Of a DNA stretch of 44,482 nucleotides, positions 7,979 through 18,060 are shown one piece after another; position 1 is the first letter of the stretch, and the number at the start of each line of letters is the position of its first letter. The stretch comes from Bacteroidota bacterium (GTDB lineage Bacteria; Bacteroidota; Bacteroidia; Bacteroidales; UBA5342): positions 1-44,482 of the forward strand of contig QKHT01000033.1 in assembly GCA_003249935.1 (NCBI GenBank), written 5' to 3'. The notes beneath the pieces are model-generated. The model saw nothing but the letters and a program-made list of their open reading frames with translations, did not search any database and was not told the origin of the DNA. The translations under genes and the position numbers were made by a program.

Positions 7979-8075
7979 AAACCTTATTGCGAGAAATTTG
8001 CGGAATTGAACACAAAATCTAAATATTTATTAATGGCTGGCGCTCTTTGGTTCAAAACTTATAAAATAGAAAAAA

Positions 8076-8143
8076 GGACCGGGCAAACCCTAAAAAAATA
8101 AACACAACGAAATACCCAATAACACATTATTAATGCCCGGTCC
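8076..8143 (-). terminator. Long-loop inverted repeat, possible minus-strand terminator
   Basis: GGACCGGGCA (8076-8085) and TGCCCGGTCC (8134-8143) form a perfect 10-bp stem around a 48-base AT-rich loop. On the minus strand the stem is followed directly by six T. It lies in the divergent region between the 305-aa gene and metH, upstream of both promoter boxes, where no gene is known to need a terminator. The rest of the 365-bp gap (7946-8310) shows nothing else recognisable. Confidence 0.45.
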
Positions 8144-8280
8144 GATAGCTAAACGGTAGGTTATGTAGAATTGTTCAAAATAATTACCATATTTTTTAAG
8201 TTTACGGCTAAACCGGCTAAACAAGGGTACATCTTATTTGTTTTTATTCCACATACCGGGGCAGATTTGCCTCATTTTGT

Positions 8281-8288
8281 TAACTTTG
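8281..8288 (+). promoter_or_regulatory. -7 promoter box for metH
   Basis: TAACTTTG matches TAnnTTTG perfectly, 22 bases before the metH ATG. It implies a leader of only about 15 bases, leaving no room for a cobalamin or SAM riboswitch in the mRNA. No well-spaced TTG was seen upstream. Confidence 0.6.
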
Positions 8289-8310
8289 CACACCAAATTA
8301 AATTATAATA

Positions 8311-11300
8311 ATGACAGAGAATAATCAAATCAGCGAAATTCTGAAAAAACGCGTACTGGTACTGGATGGTGCAATGGGTACCATGATTCAGACTTTTCGG
8401 CTGACCGAAGAAGACTATCGCGGCGAACGGTTCAAAAATCATGCGAGCTCGCTAAAGGGGTGTAACGACCTTTTGGTCATTTCGCAACCGCAGCTTATAT
8501 GGTCTATACACCACAACTTCCTCGAAGCTGGTGCCGACATTATTTCTACCAACACCTTTAATGCCAACAGAATTTCGATGGCCGATTATGGGCTCGAACC
8601 TATTGTTGAAGAGATGAACATTGCTGCGGTAAAAGCCGCCCGTAAAGTGGCCGACGAAATGACGGCCCTTACGCCCGATAAGCCGCGCTTTGTAGCCGGT
8701 TCAATTGGCCCAACCAACAAAACGGCTTCTCTCTCGCCCGATGTCAATAATCCGGCGTTTCGCAGTGTTACATTCAACGATTTGGTCGAAACGTATACCG
8801 AACAGATTCACGGCCTTATTAAGGGTGGTGCCGATCTGCTTTTGGTCGAAACGGTGTTCGACACGCTGAATGCCAAAGCGGCTCTGTACGCCATCGACCA
8901 GGTTTTCGAAGCGGTAGGTAAACGTTTGCCAGTCATGCTGTCGGTTACCGTAGCCGATGCTTCGGGTCGAACCCTTTCGGGGCAAACCATGGAGGCCTTT
9001 TTAACCTCGGTAATGCATTTTCCGTTGCTCTCCATTGGTACAAACTGTTCGTTTGGTGCCGATGCACTGCGCCAATATGTCGAATTGTTTTCGCGCAAGG
9101 CACCATTTTATGTGAGTGCTCATCCCAACGCCGGGTTGCCCAACCAATTCGGGCAGTACGACCAAACGGCCGAACACATGAAAACGATTCTCGCGCCCTA
9201 TATTTCCGATAAACTTGTCAATATTTTGGGTGGTTGTTGCGGAACCACGCCGGCGCACATTAAGGCCATTGCCGAATTGGTTGTTGGGGCCGAACCGCGT
9301 ACCATTCCCACTCGCGACCATATTACACGGGTTAGCGGGCTCGAACCGCTGGAGATAAGGCCCGAAACCAACTTCGTAAATATTGGCGAACGATGCAACG
9401 TGGCCGGTTCAAAAAAATTCCTTCGGCTCATTAATGAGAAAAAATACGAAGAAGCACTCGGCATAGCCCGCGAACAGGTTGAAAGCGGCGGCCAGATTGT
9501 GGATGTAAATATGGACGATGCCATGCTGGAGTCGAAAGCCGAAATGGTAGAGTTCCTGCACAATATGATGTCCGAACCCGAAATTTCGAAGGTGCCGGTG
9601 ATGATCGACTCATCGAAATGGGATGTGATTGAAGCCGGCTTGCAATGTGTGCAGGGAAAATGTATTGTCAATAGTATCAGTCTTAAAGAAGGCGAGGCAC
9701 AGTTTGTGGCTCAGGCAAAAAAAATAAAACGGTACGGCGCAGCCGTGGTGGTAATGGCTTTCGACGAAAAGGGTCAGGCCGACAGCCTCGATCGACGCAA
9801 GGAAATTTGTACCCGAGCATACCGCATTCTTACCCAAACGGTGGGTATGCGTCCCGAAGATATTATTTTCGACCCCAACGTGCTGGCAATTGCCACCGGT
9901 ATCGAACTGCATAACAATTACGGTAGGGAGTTCATCGAATCGGCCCGTTGGATTAAGGAAAATTTGCCCCATGCTAAAATCAGCGGTGGTATCAGCAACC
10001 TGTCGTTTAGTTTCCGTGGAAATAATGTGGTGCGCGAAGCCATCCATTCGGTCTTTTTGTATCATGCCATAAAGGAAGGCTTGGATATGGGTATTGTGAA
10101 CCCGGCCATGTTGCAGGTTTACGACGAAATTCCACAGCCGTTGTTCGACCTTGTTGAGGATGTAGTGCTGAACCGACGCGACGATGCCACCGAACGCCTC
10201 GTTGAATATGCCGAAACGGTAAAAAACAGTGGTTCAGCCATACAAAATGTGCAGGTAAACGAATGGCGCAACGGCTCACTCGAAGAACGCCTGACGCATT
10301 GTTTGGTGAAAGGCATTTCGGAGTTTTTACCGGTTGATATGGCCGAAGCACTCGAAAAATACCCCAAAGCACTCGATATTATAGAACAGCCGCTTATGGC
10401 CGGTATGAATGTGGTGGGCGAACTGTTTGGTGCCGGTAAAATGTTTTTGCCTCAGGTGGTAAAAACAGCCCGCGTAATGAAACAGGCTGTGGCTATTTTG
10501 TTGCCGCACATCGAAGCCGAAAAAGTGGCGGGAGAGTCGTCGTCGGCAGGAAAAATTGTAATGGCCACCGTAAAAGGCGATGTGCACGATATTGGTAAAA
10601 ACATTGTAAATGTAATCCTTGGCTGCAACAATTTCGAGGTAATCGATCTTGGCGTTATGGTGCCCTGCGAAAAAATATTGGAAACAGCCCGACGCGAAAA
10701 TGCCGATATGATTGGCCTCAGCGGGCTTATTACCCCATCGCTCGAAGAGATGGCCCACGTGGCCTCCGAAATGGAACGGCAAGGGTTCGATATACCATTG
10801 CTGATTGGGGGTGCTACCACTTCTAAAATACATACGGCGGTTAAAATCGACCAAAACTACCACAGGCCGGTGGTGTATGTAAAAGATGCTTCGCAAAGTG
10901 CCCAAATTGTGTCGCACCTGCTCAATCCGGCAACGAAAGAGACATTTGGACAAAGTATTAAAGATGAATACGAAGCCATGCGTCAAAAATACGCCACCCA
11001 AAAGAAGGCGGTTCTGGTACCATTGGCCGAAGCACGCCAAAACAAGGTAAAACTCGATTTCGGCGACGAGGTTATTGTAAAACCTACGTTTCTGGGTACC
11101 CGTGTTATCGACGATATTACGCTCGAAGAACTGCGGAAATACATCGATTGGGCCTTCTTTTTTAAAGCATGGCGTATTCCGGGCAAATTCAAGGGCATCA
11201 AACGGTTTGCATCCGATGCCGAACGCGATGAGTGGCTGAAATCGTACCCCGCCGAAGATTACGACAAAGCGGTTGAGGCGGTAAAATTGTATGCCGATGC

Positions 11301-12027
11301 CAACGACATGCTCGATTATTTGGGTACGCTCGGTTTGCCCGGTATCAAAGGTATTCTTGGTTTCCATGCGGTAAACAGCGATGGCGATAACATCCGCTTT
11401 TACACCGACGAAACACGCGAAAATGAAATTATAAATTTCCCGTTTATACGTCAGCAACTCGAAAAGGAGAAAGCCGGTTTTGCCTGTTTGGCCGACTATG
11501 TGGCACCATTATCATCGGGTAAAATCGATTATTTGGGTACATTTGCTGTTACCGCAGGTATTGGTATTGAACCCGTTATCGAAAAATTCGAAAAAGAAAA
11601 CGACGATTATAGTGCGATTTTGGTTAAAACACTTACCGACCGATTGGCCGAATCGGCTGCCGAAGTGCTGCACGAAAGGGTTCGCAAGCAATACTGGGCT
11701 TATGCCCCCGAAGAAAACTGCACGCTGTCCGATTTGTTCAGGGTACAGTACCGGGGAATTCGTCCGGCAGTAGGATACCCTTCCATGCCCAACCAAAGCG
11801 ACAATTTCAGGCTCAACAAAATAATAGAACTTTCGCAGGCCGATATTTCGCTTACCGAACATGGGGCTATGTATCCCAATGCCACCGTAAGCTGTATTAT
11901 GTTTGCACATCCCGATGCGGGCTATTTCTCCATTGCCAAAATTGGGGCCGATCAGTTGGCCGATTATTCGCAACGTGCCGATATTCCGGCTAATGAGGCC
12001 GAAAAGTGGCTGATGCATATTTTGTAG
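8311..12027 (+). CDS. metH: Cobalamin-dependent methionine synthase
   Basis: The 1238-aa protein transfers a methyl group from 5-methyltetrahydrofolate through cob(I)alamin to homocysteine, making methionine and tetrahydrofolate. All four modules are present, close to the 1227 aa of E. coli MetH. Homocysteine domain (about 1-330): zinc ligands in GTNCSFG (about 244-250) and GGCCGTTP (about 307-314). Pterin-binding domain (about 350-620) opens with [16 protein letters not shown]. Cap and B12-binding domain (about 650-890): DVHDIGKN with His759 as lower axial cobalt ligand, then SGLITPS. AdoMet-binding reactivation domain (about 915-1238): [12 protein letters not shown] from about 1151. The gene is flanked by its own promoter box and a strong terminator, so it is monocistronic. 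The organism needs B12, made or imported, for this route. Confidence 0.98.
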   Translation: MTENNQISEILKKRVLVLDGAMGTMIQTFRLTEEDYRGERFKNHASSLKGCNDLLVISQPQLIWSIHHNFLEAGADIISTNTFNANRISMADYGLEPIVEEMNIAAVKAARKVADEMTALTPDKPRFVAGSIGPTNKTASLSPDVNNPAFRSVTFNDLVETYTEQIHGLIKGGADLLLVETVFDTLNAKAALYAIDQVFEAVGKRLPVMLSVTVADASGRTLSGQTMEAFLTSVMHFPLLSIGTNCSFGADALRQYVELFSRKAPFYVSAHPNAGLPNQFGQYDQTAEHMKTILAPYISDKLVNILGGCCGTTPAHIKAIAELVVGAEPRTIPTRDHITRVSGLEPLEIRPETNFVNIGERCNVAGSKKFLRLINEKKYEEALGIAREQVESGGQIVDVNMDDAMLESKAEMVEFLHNMMSEPEISKVPVMIDSSKWDVIEAGLQCVQGKCIVNSISLKEGEAQFVAQAKKIKRYGAAVVVMAFDEKGQADSLDRRKEICTRAYRILTQTVGMRPEDIIFDPNVLAIATGIELHNNYGREFIESARWIKENLPHAKISGGISNLSFSFRGNNVVREAIHSVFLYHAIKEGLDMGIVNPAMLQVYDEIPQPLFDLVEDVVLNRRDDATERLVEYAETVKNSGSAIQNVQVNEWRNGSLEERLTHCLVKGISEFLPVDMAEALEKYPKALDIIEQPLMAGMNVVGELFGAGKMFLPQVVKTARVMKQAVAILLPHIEAEKVAGESSSAGKIVMATVKGDVHDIGKNIVNVILGCNNFEVIDLGVMVPCEKILETARRENADMIGLSGLITPSLEEMAHVASEMERQGFDIPLLIGGATTSKIHTAVKIDQNYHRPVVYVKDASQSAQIVSHLLNPATKETFGQSIKDEYEAMRQKYATQKKAVLVPLAEARQNKVKLDFGDEVIVKPTFLGTRVIDDITLEELRKYIDWAFFFKAWRIPGKFKGIKRFASDAERDEWLKSYPAEDYDKAVEAVKLYADANDMLDYLGTLGLPGIKGILGFHAVNSDGDNIRFYTDETRENEIINFPFIRQQLEKEKAGFACLADYVAPLSSGKIDYLGTFAVTAGIGIEPVIEKFEKENDDYSAILVKTLTDRLAESAAEVLHERVRKQYWAYAPEENCTLSDLFRVQYRGIRPAVGYPSMPNQSDNFRLNKIIELSQADISLTEHGAMYPNATVSCIMFAHPDAGYFSIAKIGADQLADYSQRADIPANEAEKWLMHIL

Positions 12028-12049
12028 CTTAGGTTCAACCAAATATAAC

Positions 12050-12081
12050 AGGCGCTTCGTAATTACGTGGCGCTTTTTTTT
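12050..12081 (+). terminator. Terminator after metH
   Basis: AGGCGC pairs with GCGCTT (one G-T pair) around an inner palindrome CGTAATTACG, followed by eight T ending at 12081. It starts 22 bases after the metH stop. Confidence 0.85.
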
Positions 12082-12201
12082 GCATATCCTTTGTTATCAT
12101 TTATTTATGTTGTAAAACATAAATATAATCTGAAATGATTAATCCAAAACAAAAAAGCGTGTAGTGCTGTACAATCGGAATTTTAAATCTAAATAAAATA
12201 C

Positions 12202-12209
12202 TATCTTTA
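12202..12209 (+). promoter_or_regulatory. Probable -7 box for recJ
   Basis: TATCTTTA differs from TAnnTTTG only at the last base and lies 74 bases upstream of the recJ ATG. No convincing -33 element was assigned. Confidence 0.35.
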
Positions 12210-12282
12210 CAAACCGTTTTTGTTTTTTGTCTTTCCTGATAGCGCAAACAAAAACAATTGGTTAGAAAAAAAATAGAACAAA

Positions 12283-14013
12283 ATGATAAATAAAAGATGG
12301 ATTGTAAACACTCCATCTGATGAAGAGAAAACGTTAATTAATGAACTATCGTCGAATTTAAAAATTAGTGAAACTTTATGTAGTCTGCTTGTTCAGAGAG
12401 GAATAAATACATATGAGGCGGCACTAAAGTTCTTTAGGCCAGATTTAAACGATTTACACGATCCGTTTCTGATGAACGATATGGATAAGGCTGTAGCGCG
12501 GTTGGATAAGGCATTGGGACGTAAGGAAAAGATAATGGTTTATGGCGATTACGATGTCGACGGCACTTCATCAGTAGCATTAGTTTACTCAGTGTTAAGG
12601 AAGTACACATCCAACATTGGTTATTACATTCCCGACCGTTATGCCGAAGGTTACGGTGTTTCGTACAAGGGAATCGATTATGCACACGAAAATGGTTATA
12701 CCTTGATGATTTCGCTCGATTGCGGAATTAAAGCGGTTGAGAAGGTGAAATATGCCACCGAATTGGGCATCGATTTTATTATCTGCGATCATCATACTCC
12801 GGGCGATACTTTGCCCGATGCGGTGGCCGTACTCGACCCCAAACGCGAAGATTCTACCTATCCGTACAAGCACCTTTCGGGATGTGGGGTAGGGTTCAAA
12901 CTCCTTCAGGCATTTGCAATAAGTAACGATATTCCGTTTGATGAACTGAAACAACACCTCGATTTGGTGGCTGTTAGTATTGCATCGGATATTGTGCCAA
13001 TAACGGGCGAAAACCGCATTCTGGCTTATTATGGTATTCGTAAACTGAACCACTCGCCATGCATTGGTTTACGAACCATTGTGGATTCGGCCGGACTAAA
13101 AGACCGCGAAATAACCATTAGCGATATTGTTTTTAAAATTGGTCCGCGAATAAATGCATCGGGACGTATTGAAACCGGCAACGAAGCTGTTGAACTCTTA
13201 GTGGCCAACGATATTGACGCGGCTCAGGCTAAATGCGATGAAATTAATGAGTACAATCAAAAACGGAAGGATCTCGATAAAACAATAACCGATGAGGCTA
13301 TTGCCATTATCGAAAATAATCCTGCTTTGCAGGAAAAGAAATCGACGGTTTTGTACAACCCCGACTGGCACAAAGGGGTAATTGGTATTGTGGCATCGCG
13401 CCTCATCGAAAGATATTATCGGCCAACCGTTATTCTCACAAAATCCAATGGTTTCGCAACTGGTTCGGCTCGTTCTGTTGCCGGGTTCGACCTTTACAGT
13501 GCTATTGAGTCGTGTAAGGATTTGCTCGAAAATTTTGGCGGTCATATGTATGCAGCGGGTCTTACGCTCAGGGAAGAAAATATCGATAAGTTTATCCAAC
13601 GGTTCGAGGATTTTGTAAGTGAAAATATTACATATATTCAGTCGATACCACAAATAAGCATCGATGCCGAAATTGCTTTCGCCGAAATTACACCACGTTT
13701 TTACAGTGTTCTTGAGCGGTTCAGACCTTATGGTCCCGAAAATATGCGGCCGGTGTTTATGACATCGAAAGTACGCGATGCCGGTGGTTCGCGTTTGGTG
13801 GGAAAAGAAAACGGACACCAAAAGCTCGATTTACTCGATTTTTCCGTGAATTATCCAATATCCGGCATCGCTTTCAGTCTTCCCGATTTTAACGGCCATC
13901 TCAAACAAAACACCGAACTCGATGTGGTCTATTCGATAGAGGAAAACAATTTTAATAATAAAACCACACTTCAAATTCAGGTCAAGGATCTGAGAATCCA
14001 TGGCGAAGCTTGA
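12283..14013 (+). CDS. recJ: Single-stranded-DNA-specific exonuclease RecJ
   Basis: The 576-aa protein is a DHH-family 5'-3' exonuclease acting on single-stranded DNA in recombinational and mismatch repair. Signature motifs are YGDYDVDGTSS (metal-binding Asp89, Asp91, Asp93), CDHH at 168-171, and the C-terminal DHHA1 region with GVIGIVASRL, GSARSV and GGHMYAAGLTL, followed by an OB-like tail. Length matches the ~570-aa bacterial family. The start MINKRWIV fits the common RecJ N-terminus. It is a single gene between the metH terminator and its own terminator at 14030-14066. Confidence 0.97.
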   Translation: MINKRWIVNTPSDEEKTLINELSSNLKISETLCSLLVQRGINTYEAALKFFRPDLNDLHDPFLMNDMDKAVARLDKALGRKEKIMVYGDYDVDGTSSVALVYSVLRKYTSNIGYYIPDRYAEGYGVSYKGIDYAHENGYTLMISLDCGIKAVEKVKYATELGIDFIICDHHTPGDTLPDAVAVLDPKREDSTYPYKHLSGCGVGFKLLQAFAISNDIPFDELKQHLDLVAVSIASDIVPITGENRILAYYGIRKLNHSPCIGLRTIVDSAGLKDREITISDIVFKIGPRINASGRIETGNEAVELLVANDIDAAQAKCDEINEYNQKRKDLDKTITDEAIAIIENNPALQEKKSTVLYNPDWHKGVIGIVASRLIERYYRPTVILTKSNGFATGSARSVAGFDLYSAIESCKDLLENFGGHMYAAGLTLREENIDKFIQRFEDFVSENITYIQSIPQISIDAEIAFAEITPRFYSVLERFRPYGPENMRPVFMTSKVRDAGGSRLVGKENGHQKLDLLDFSVNYPISGIAFSLPDFNGHLKQNTELDVVYSIEENNFNNKTTLQIQVKDLRIHGEA

Positions 14014-14029
14014 ATTTAAATAAAATTTA

Positions 14030-14066
14030 AAAAAAGGTACGGGTGCAACGCATCCGTACCTTTTTT
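14030..14066 (+). terminator. Terminator after recJ
   Basis: GGTACGGGTG (14036-14045) pairs with CATCCGTACC (14051-14060) around a 5-base loop, flanked by an A-run before and six T after, so the stem extends to about 16 bp. Confidence 0.9.
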
Positions 14067-14119
14067 GTATAAAATATAATTCATATATTTAATTTTTTGA
14101 TTTCTTGAAATTGAATATT

Positions 14120-15262
14120 ATGAAAACATCGCAATGTACGTATACCCTCGAAAAAGGATTCCAAAAATTTAATTCAGGCGATATTCAGCATAATGCACAA
14201 GTTGTATTTTTGTTTGGAGACAGAGAATTGCTTAAAAGTGAGGACGTTTTTAATACCGTTCGTTCGAACTATCCCATTGCCGATGTGGTTGGTTGTTCAA
14301 CCTCCGGCGAAATAATCGGATCACAAATAGATGATGGAACCATAAAATGTACAGCCGTTCTGTTCGAAAAAACCAGAACAAAAGTGGTACACGAAGATGT
14401 TAGTTTGGTAAGCGATAGTTACGAAATAGGTAAAAAACTTGCATCCACCCTTTATGCCGAAGATTTAGTACATATTTTTGTACTCAGCGATGGCTTAAAT
14501 ATCAATGGAAGCGAACTGACCAAGGGTTTAAATCAAGGACTTAATTTTTGTGTGCCTGTTTCCGGCGGCCTGGCAGGCGATCAGGCACTCTTTTCCGAAA
14601 CCGTGGTGGTTCATAACTCCCCGGGAAAATCGAATTTAGTTGTTGCAGTAGGTTTTTATGGCAAGGATATTCGTGTCGGATATGGCTCCAAAGGCGGGTG
14701 GGAGTCATTTGGGGTCGATCGGTTGGTTACCAAATCTAAAGGCAATGTGCTTTTTGAACTCGACGGAAAACCTGCATTAGAACTCTACAAAACATATCTT
14801 GGTGAACACGCCAATCAATTACCGGCCTCTGCATTGTTGTTCCCGTTAAGTATTCGTGGTTCGGAACCCGAGAAGGCGTTGGTTCGAACCATATTGTCGG
14901 TTAATGAAGATGATGGTAGTATGACTTTTGCCGGCGATATACCTGAAGGCGAATATGTGCGGTTGATGAGTGCATCGTTCGATAAACTGGTAGACGGAGC
15001 CATTGGTGCCGCCGAAATGTCGGCCATAAGCCTGAAAGACTCAAATCCGGATCTTGCAATTCTTATTAGTTGTGTTGGGCGTAAATTAGTACTCAAACAA
15101 CGTGTGGAAGAGGAACTTGAACAAGTACAAGATTTTTTCGGCAGAAATACTGTGATTTCAGGGTTTTACTCGTATGGCGAAATTTGTCCGACCAAACCAT
15201 TCGAGCAAAATTGCGAACTACATAACCAAACCATGACTATTACGATATTTAAAGAGATTTAG
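14120..15262 (+). CDS. FIST-domain sensory protein
   Basis: A 380-aa cytoplasmic protein made of FIST N and FIST C domains, a module predicted to bind small ligands such as amino acids in signal transduction. Diagnostic stretches are VVGCSTSGEI (residues ~58-67), PVSGGLAGDQALF (~149-161) and, in the C-terminal half, LFPLSIRG and FYSYGEICP near the end. I place the start at the ATG at 14120 (MKTSQCTY); an in-frame TTG at 14105 would add only five residues. The next gene, a hybrid histidine kinase, begins four bases after this stop, so the two are almost surely one operon and this protein probably supplies the sensory input. No strong promoter box was seen in the 14067-14119 gap apart from a TATATTTA. 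Confidence 0.88.
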   Translation: MKTSQCTYTLEKGFQKFNSGDIQHNAQVVFLFGDRELLKSEDVFNTVRSNYPIADVVGCSTSGEIIGSQIDDGTIKCTAVLFEKTRTKVVHEDVSLVSDSYEIGKKLASTLYAEDLVHIFVLSDGLNINGSELTKGLNQGLNFCVPVSGGLAGDQALFSETVVVHNSPGKSNLVVAVGFYGKDIRVGYGSKGGWESFGVDRLVTKSKGNVLFELDGKPALELYKTYLGEHANQLPASALLFPLSIRGSEPEKALVRTILSVNEDDGSMTFAGDIPEGEYVRLMSASFDKLVDGAIGAAEMSAISLKDSNPDLAILISCVGRKLVLKQRVEEELEQVQDFFGRNTVISGFYSYGEICPTKPFEQNCELHNQTMTITIFKEI

Positions 15263-15266
15263 GCCC

Positions 15267-17933
15267 ATGAATAAGCTTATTGAACGTCAGATCAAAAGAT
15301 CGTTCGGTACAACTGAAGGTTTGCCCGAAAATGTACTCGCATTTATTAATCTCGTAAGGCAAACCTACACCGGATACGACGAAGACATCCGTTTGTTGCA
15401 AAATTCGCTGGAGTTAAGTTCATCGGAACTGAGGGAAGCATTTTTAAAAGAAAAGGAGAGTGCAGAATCTAATATGGCATTGGTATCGAAAATAAAAATG
15501 GCCATTGCCTCACTTAAATATGGCGAAAGCGACCATACGGAGCACAACGAAATAGAAGGCAACGAAATGCTCGATATATTGCTTGGTCTAATCGAAAGCC
15601 ACAAACAAATGGAAATTGCATTACGCGACCACAGTGAATATCTTCGCGAAATATTAGATTCTCAGGATGTTGGCGTTTCAATTATCGATCTCGAAACACA
15701 CGAAATATTATTTATTAACAAGAAAGGAACTGAGCTTTATAAAGCCCCAAAGGAGCAAATAATTGGTAAAGTATGTCATGGCTTTATCTGCCCTACAAAA
15801 TGTGGCCAGTGTGCGGTATCTAACAATCAAAAAGCACTCTCTTCTACCGAAAAAGAGTTGATAGATGTTCATGGTAATCGCATACCTATTCTTAAATCGG
15901 TGGTTCATACCACGTTTAACGATCGCCGTTGTCTCGTAGAGTCGTTTGTGGACATTACCGAGCGTAAAAAATTTGAAGACGATTTGCGCAAAGCTAAAGA
16001 AGATGCCGAAATTGCTAACCGTGCAAAGTCCGATTTCCTTGCCAATATGAGTCACGAAATTCGCACACCACTCAACGGCGTAATTGGCTTCACCGATTTA
16101 CTCATGAAAACCAACCTCACCGATTCGCAGTATGGCTACATGGAAACGGTTTACAATTCGGCCAATTCATTGCTTAATCTGTTAAACGATATTCTCGATT
16201 TTTCGAAAATTGAAGCCGGTAAATTAGAACTCAATTATGAGAAAACCGATTTAATTGAGATGTTAGAGCAGATTGCCGATATTTTAAAGCATAAAGCGCA
16301 CGAAAAAAACATCGAGTTGTTGTTAAATATTTCGCCAAAATTACCCCGATTTGTAATTGCAGATATTGTACGCTTGCGCCAGGTTTTGGTGAATTTAATG
16401 GGCAATGCAATTAAATTTACCGAAAAGGGTGAAATTGAAATTAAAGTAGAATTACTGAAAGAGAAGGCTGGCAAATATACATTTCGGTTTTCGGTAAGAG
16501 ACACCGGTATTGGTATTGCAAAGGATAAGCAAAAGAAAATTTTCGATTCGTTTTCGCAGGCAGACAGTGCCACCACCCGAAAATATGGCGGAACCGGGCT
16601 TGGTCTTACTATTTCAAGTAGTTTGGTTAACAAAATGGGTTCGGAATTGATGTTGAATAGCGAAGTTGGGTTAGGTAGCGAATTTTATTTTATTGTAGAT
16701 TTCGAGGGCGAGCATGGCGAACCGGTAGAATATAGCGATATCGATCAGATAAAGAAGATTCTTGTGGTGGATGATAATCCGGTTAACAGGGCCATAATTC
16801 GCGAAATGCTGGAACCGTTGGGGGTGGAGGTATCAATGGCTGCCGATGGTATAGAAGCATTGACTAAAATTACCTCTACACACGACTACGATGTTATTAT
16901 TATGGATTACAATATGCCACTAATGAATGGCATTGAAGTAATCAGATACATTCGTGAAAAACTCAATCTGCCTACCGATAGGCAACCTATCATATTTCTG
17001 CATAGTTCATCCGACGACGAAAATATATTTCGTGAATGTGCTGCACTTGGCGTAAAACAAACCATGATGAAGCCTGTAAAAATGTCGCAATTGATGTATG
17101 CACTCTCGCATTTAAATAAAGCCGACAACGAAGAAGCCGCATTGTTGGGAATAACACCGGTTGATGATTATAACGGATTGAAAATGAAGCCATATAAAGT
17201 GTTGGTGGTCGAAGATAATAAAACCAATATGCTATTGGCCTCAGCCATCATACTTAAAATATTACCCGAAGCTATTTTGTATAAAGCAACGAATGGACTC
17301 GAAGCCGTGGAGGTTTATAAACAGAACCATCCTGATTTCGTATTTATGGATATACAAATGCCACTGATGAATGGATACAATGCGGCCATCGCAATTCGGA
17401 AAATAGAGGAACTTATTGGCCGACATGCCCCTATTGTGGCTTTAACGGCAGGTACTGTATTAGGCGAAAGAGAACGTTGTTTGGGTGCCGGAATGAACGA
17501 TTACATTACAAAACCCGTTGTGGAAGCTACAATTGAAAAGATGATTAAACAATGGTTGCTTCGTATTGGTAATGATTCGTTTAAACAAGAAGAAACGGAC
17601 AAACCGGTGCTTCGGTTTGACAAAAATTTGCTTATGGAACAAATCAGTGGTGATATTGAGCTTTTTAACGAACTGATGCAGAGTGGGCTTGACGCGTTTG
17701 ACGAATATATCGAAAAAATTAATAACGCGCTCAAAGATGGTAATTCGGCCGATATAAAGAGCATTGCCCATGCCTTAAAGGGATCGGCCTATACGATGAC
17801 ATGCAAGTTGTTGGGCGATTATGCCAAAGAATTTGAACTGTTGGACGACTATTTTACAAACGATGCTGCAAATTTGCTTGCCAAAATCGAAGATGAAATT
17901 GATTTTCTCAAAACGTTTCTTGCTATGGAATAA
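15267..17933 (+). CDS. Hybrid histidine kinase: PAS, HK, two receivers, HPt
   Basis: This 888-aa protein contains a whole phosphorelay. In order: an N-terminal helical region (1-~125), a PAS domain (~130-235, with CHGFICPTKCGQCAVSNN carrying four Cys), HisKA with His263 in MSHEIRTPLNG, HATPase with DTGIGIAKDKQ and GGTGLGLTIS (~410-450), receiver 1 with Asp547 in MDYNMPLMNG, receiver 2 with Asp695 in MDIQMPLMNG, and a C-terminal HPt with His835 in AHALKGSA. No transmembrane segment is evident, so it is a cytoplasmic sensor, consistent with input from the FIST protein encoded four bases upstream. No DNA-binding output domain is present; the HPt must pass phosphate to a separate regulator not found nearby. 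The Cys cluster in the PAS domain (CxxxxCxxC type) could bind metal or sense redox; that is inference. Confidence 0.95.
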   Translation: MNKLIERQIKRSFGTTEGLPENVLAFINLVRQTYTGYDEDIRLLQNSLELSSSELREAFLKEKESAESNMALVSKIKMAIASLKYGESDHTEHNEIEGNEMLDILLGLIESHKQMEIALRDHSEYLREILDSQDVGVSIIDLETHEILFINKKGTELYKAPKEQIIGKVCHGFICPTKCGQCAVSNNQKALSSTEKELIDVHGNRIPILKSVVHTTFNDRRCLVESFVDITERKKFEDDLRKAKEDAEIANRAKSDFLANMSHEIRTPLNGVIGFTDLLMKTNLTDSQYGYMETVYNSANSLLNLLNDILDFSKIEAGKLELNYEKTDLIEMLEQIADILKHKAHEKNIELLLNISPKLPRFVIADIVRLRQVLVNLMGNAIKFTEKGEIEIKVELLKEKAGKYTFRFSVRDTGIGIAKDKQKKIFDSFSQADSATTRKYGGTGLGLTISSSLVNKMGSELMLNSEVGLGSEFYFIVDFEGEHGEPVEYSDIDQIKKILVVDDNPVNRAIIREMLEPLGVEVSMAADGIEALTKITSTHDYDVIIMDYNMPLMNGIEVIRYIREKLNLPTDRQPIIFLHSSSDDENIFRECAALGVKQTMMKPVKMSQLMYALSHLNKADNEEAALLGITPVDDYNGLKMKPYKVLVVEDNKTNMLLASAIILKILPEAILYKATNGLEAVEVYKQNHPDFVFMDIQMPLMNGYNAAIAIRKIEELIGRHAPIVALTAGTVLGERERCLGAGMNDYITKPVVEATIEKMIKQWLLRIGNDSFKQEETDKPVLRFDKNLLMEQISGDIELFNELMQSGLDAFDEYIEKINNALKDGNSADIKSIAHALKGSAYTMTCKLLGDYAKEFELLDDYFTNDAANLLAKIEDEIDFLKTFLAME

Positions 17934-18005
17934 CAAAAACAAAAGCCTTCGATAAAATGAACCGTTCTTGTGCTTTGGAACTTCCGATTGCTTAATCCGG
18001 CTATG

Positions 18006-18028
18006 CGGGTTTGCAATGCAAATGCCCG
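18006..18028. terminator. Weak hairpin between convergent genes
   Basis: CGGGTTTG (18006-18013) and CAAA-T-GCCCG (18019-18028) can pair with one bulge between the converging kinase and aminotransferase genes. There is no T-tract, so terminator function is uncertain. Confidence 0.25.
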
Positions 18029-18060
18029 TTGATATCAGAACCATTCCTGTTTTCTGTTGC

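Noticed and set aside
8144-8310. Cobalamin or SAM riboswitch upstream of metH.
   Set aside because: No conserved core sequences seen, and the -7 box at 8281-8288 leaves a leader of only about 15 bases.
10327-11457. 376-codon open frame antisense to metH.
   Set aside because: metH is complete with all catalytic motifs; the antisense frame is a by-product of its codon usage and resembles no protein.
14105-14119. TTG start giving a five-residue longer FIST protein.
   Set aside because: The ATG at 14120 is a better start and the extra residues add nothing to the domain.
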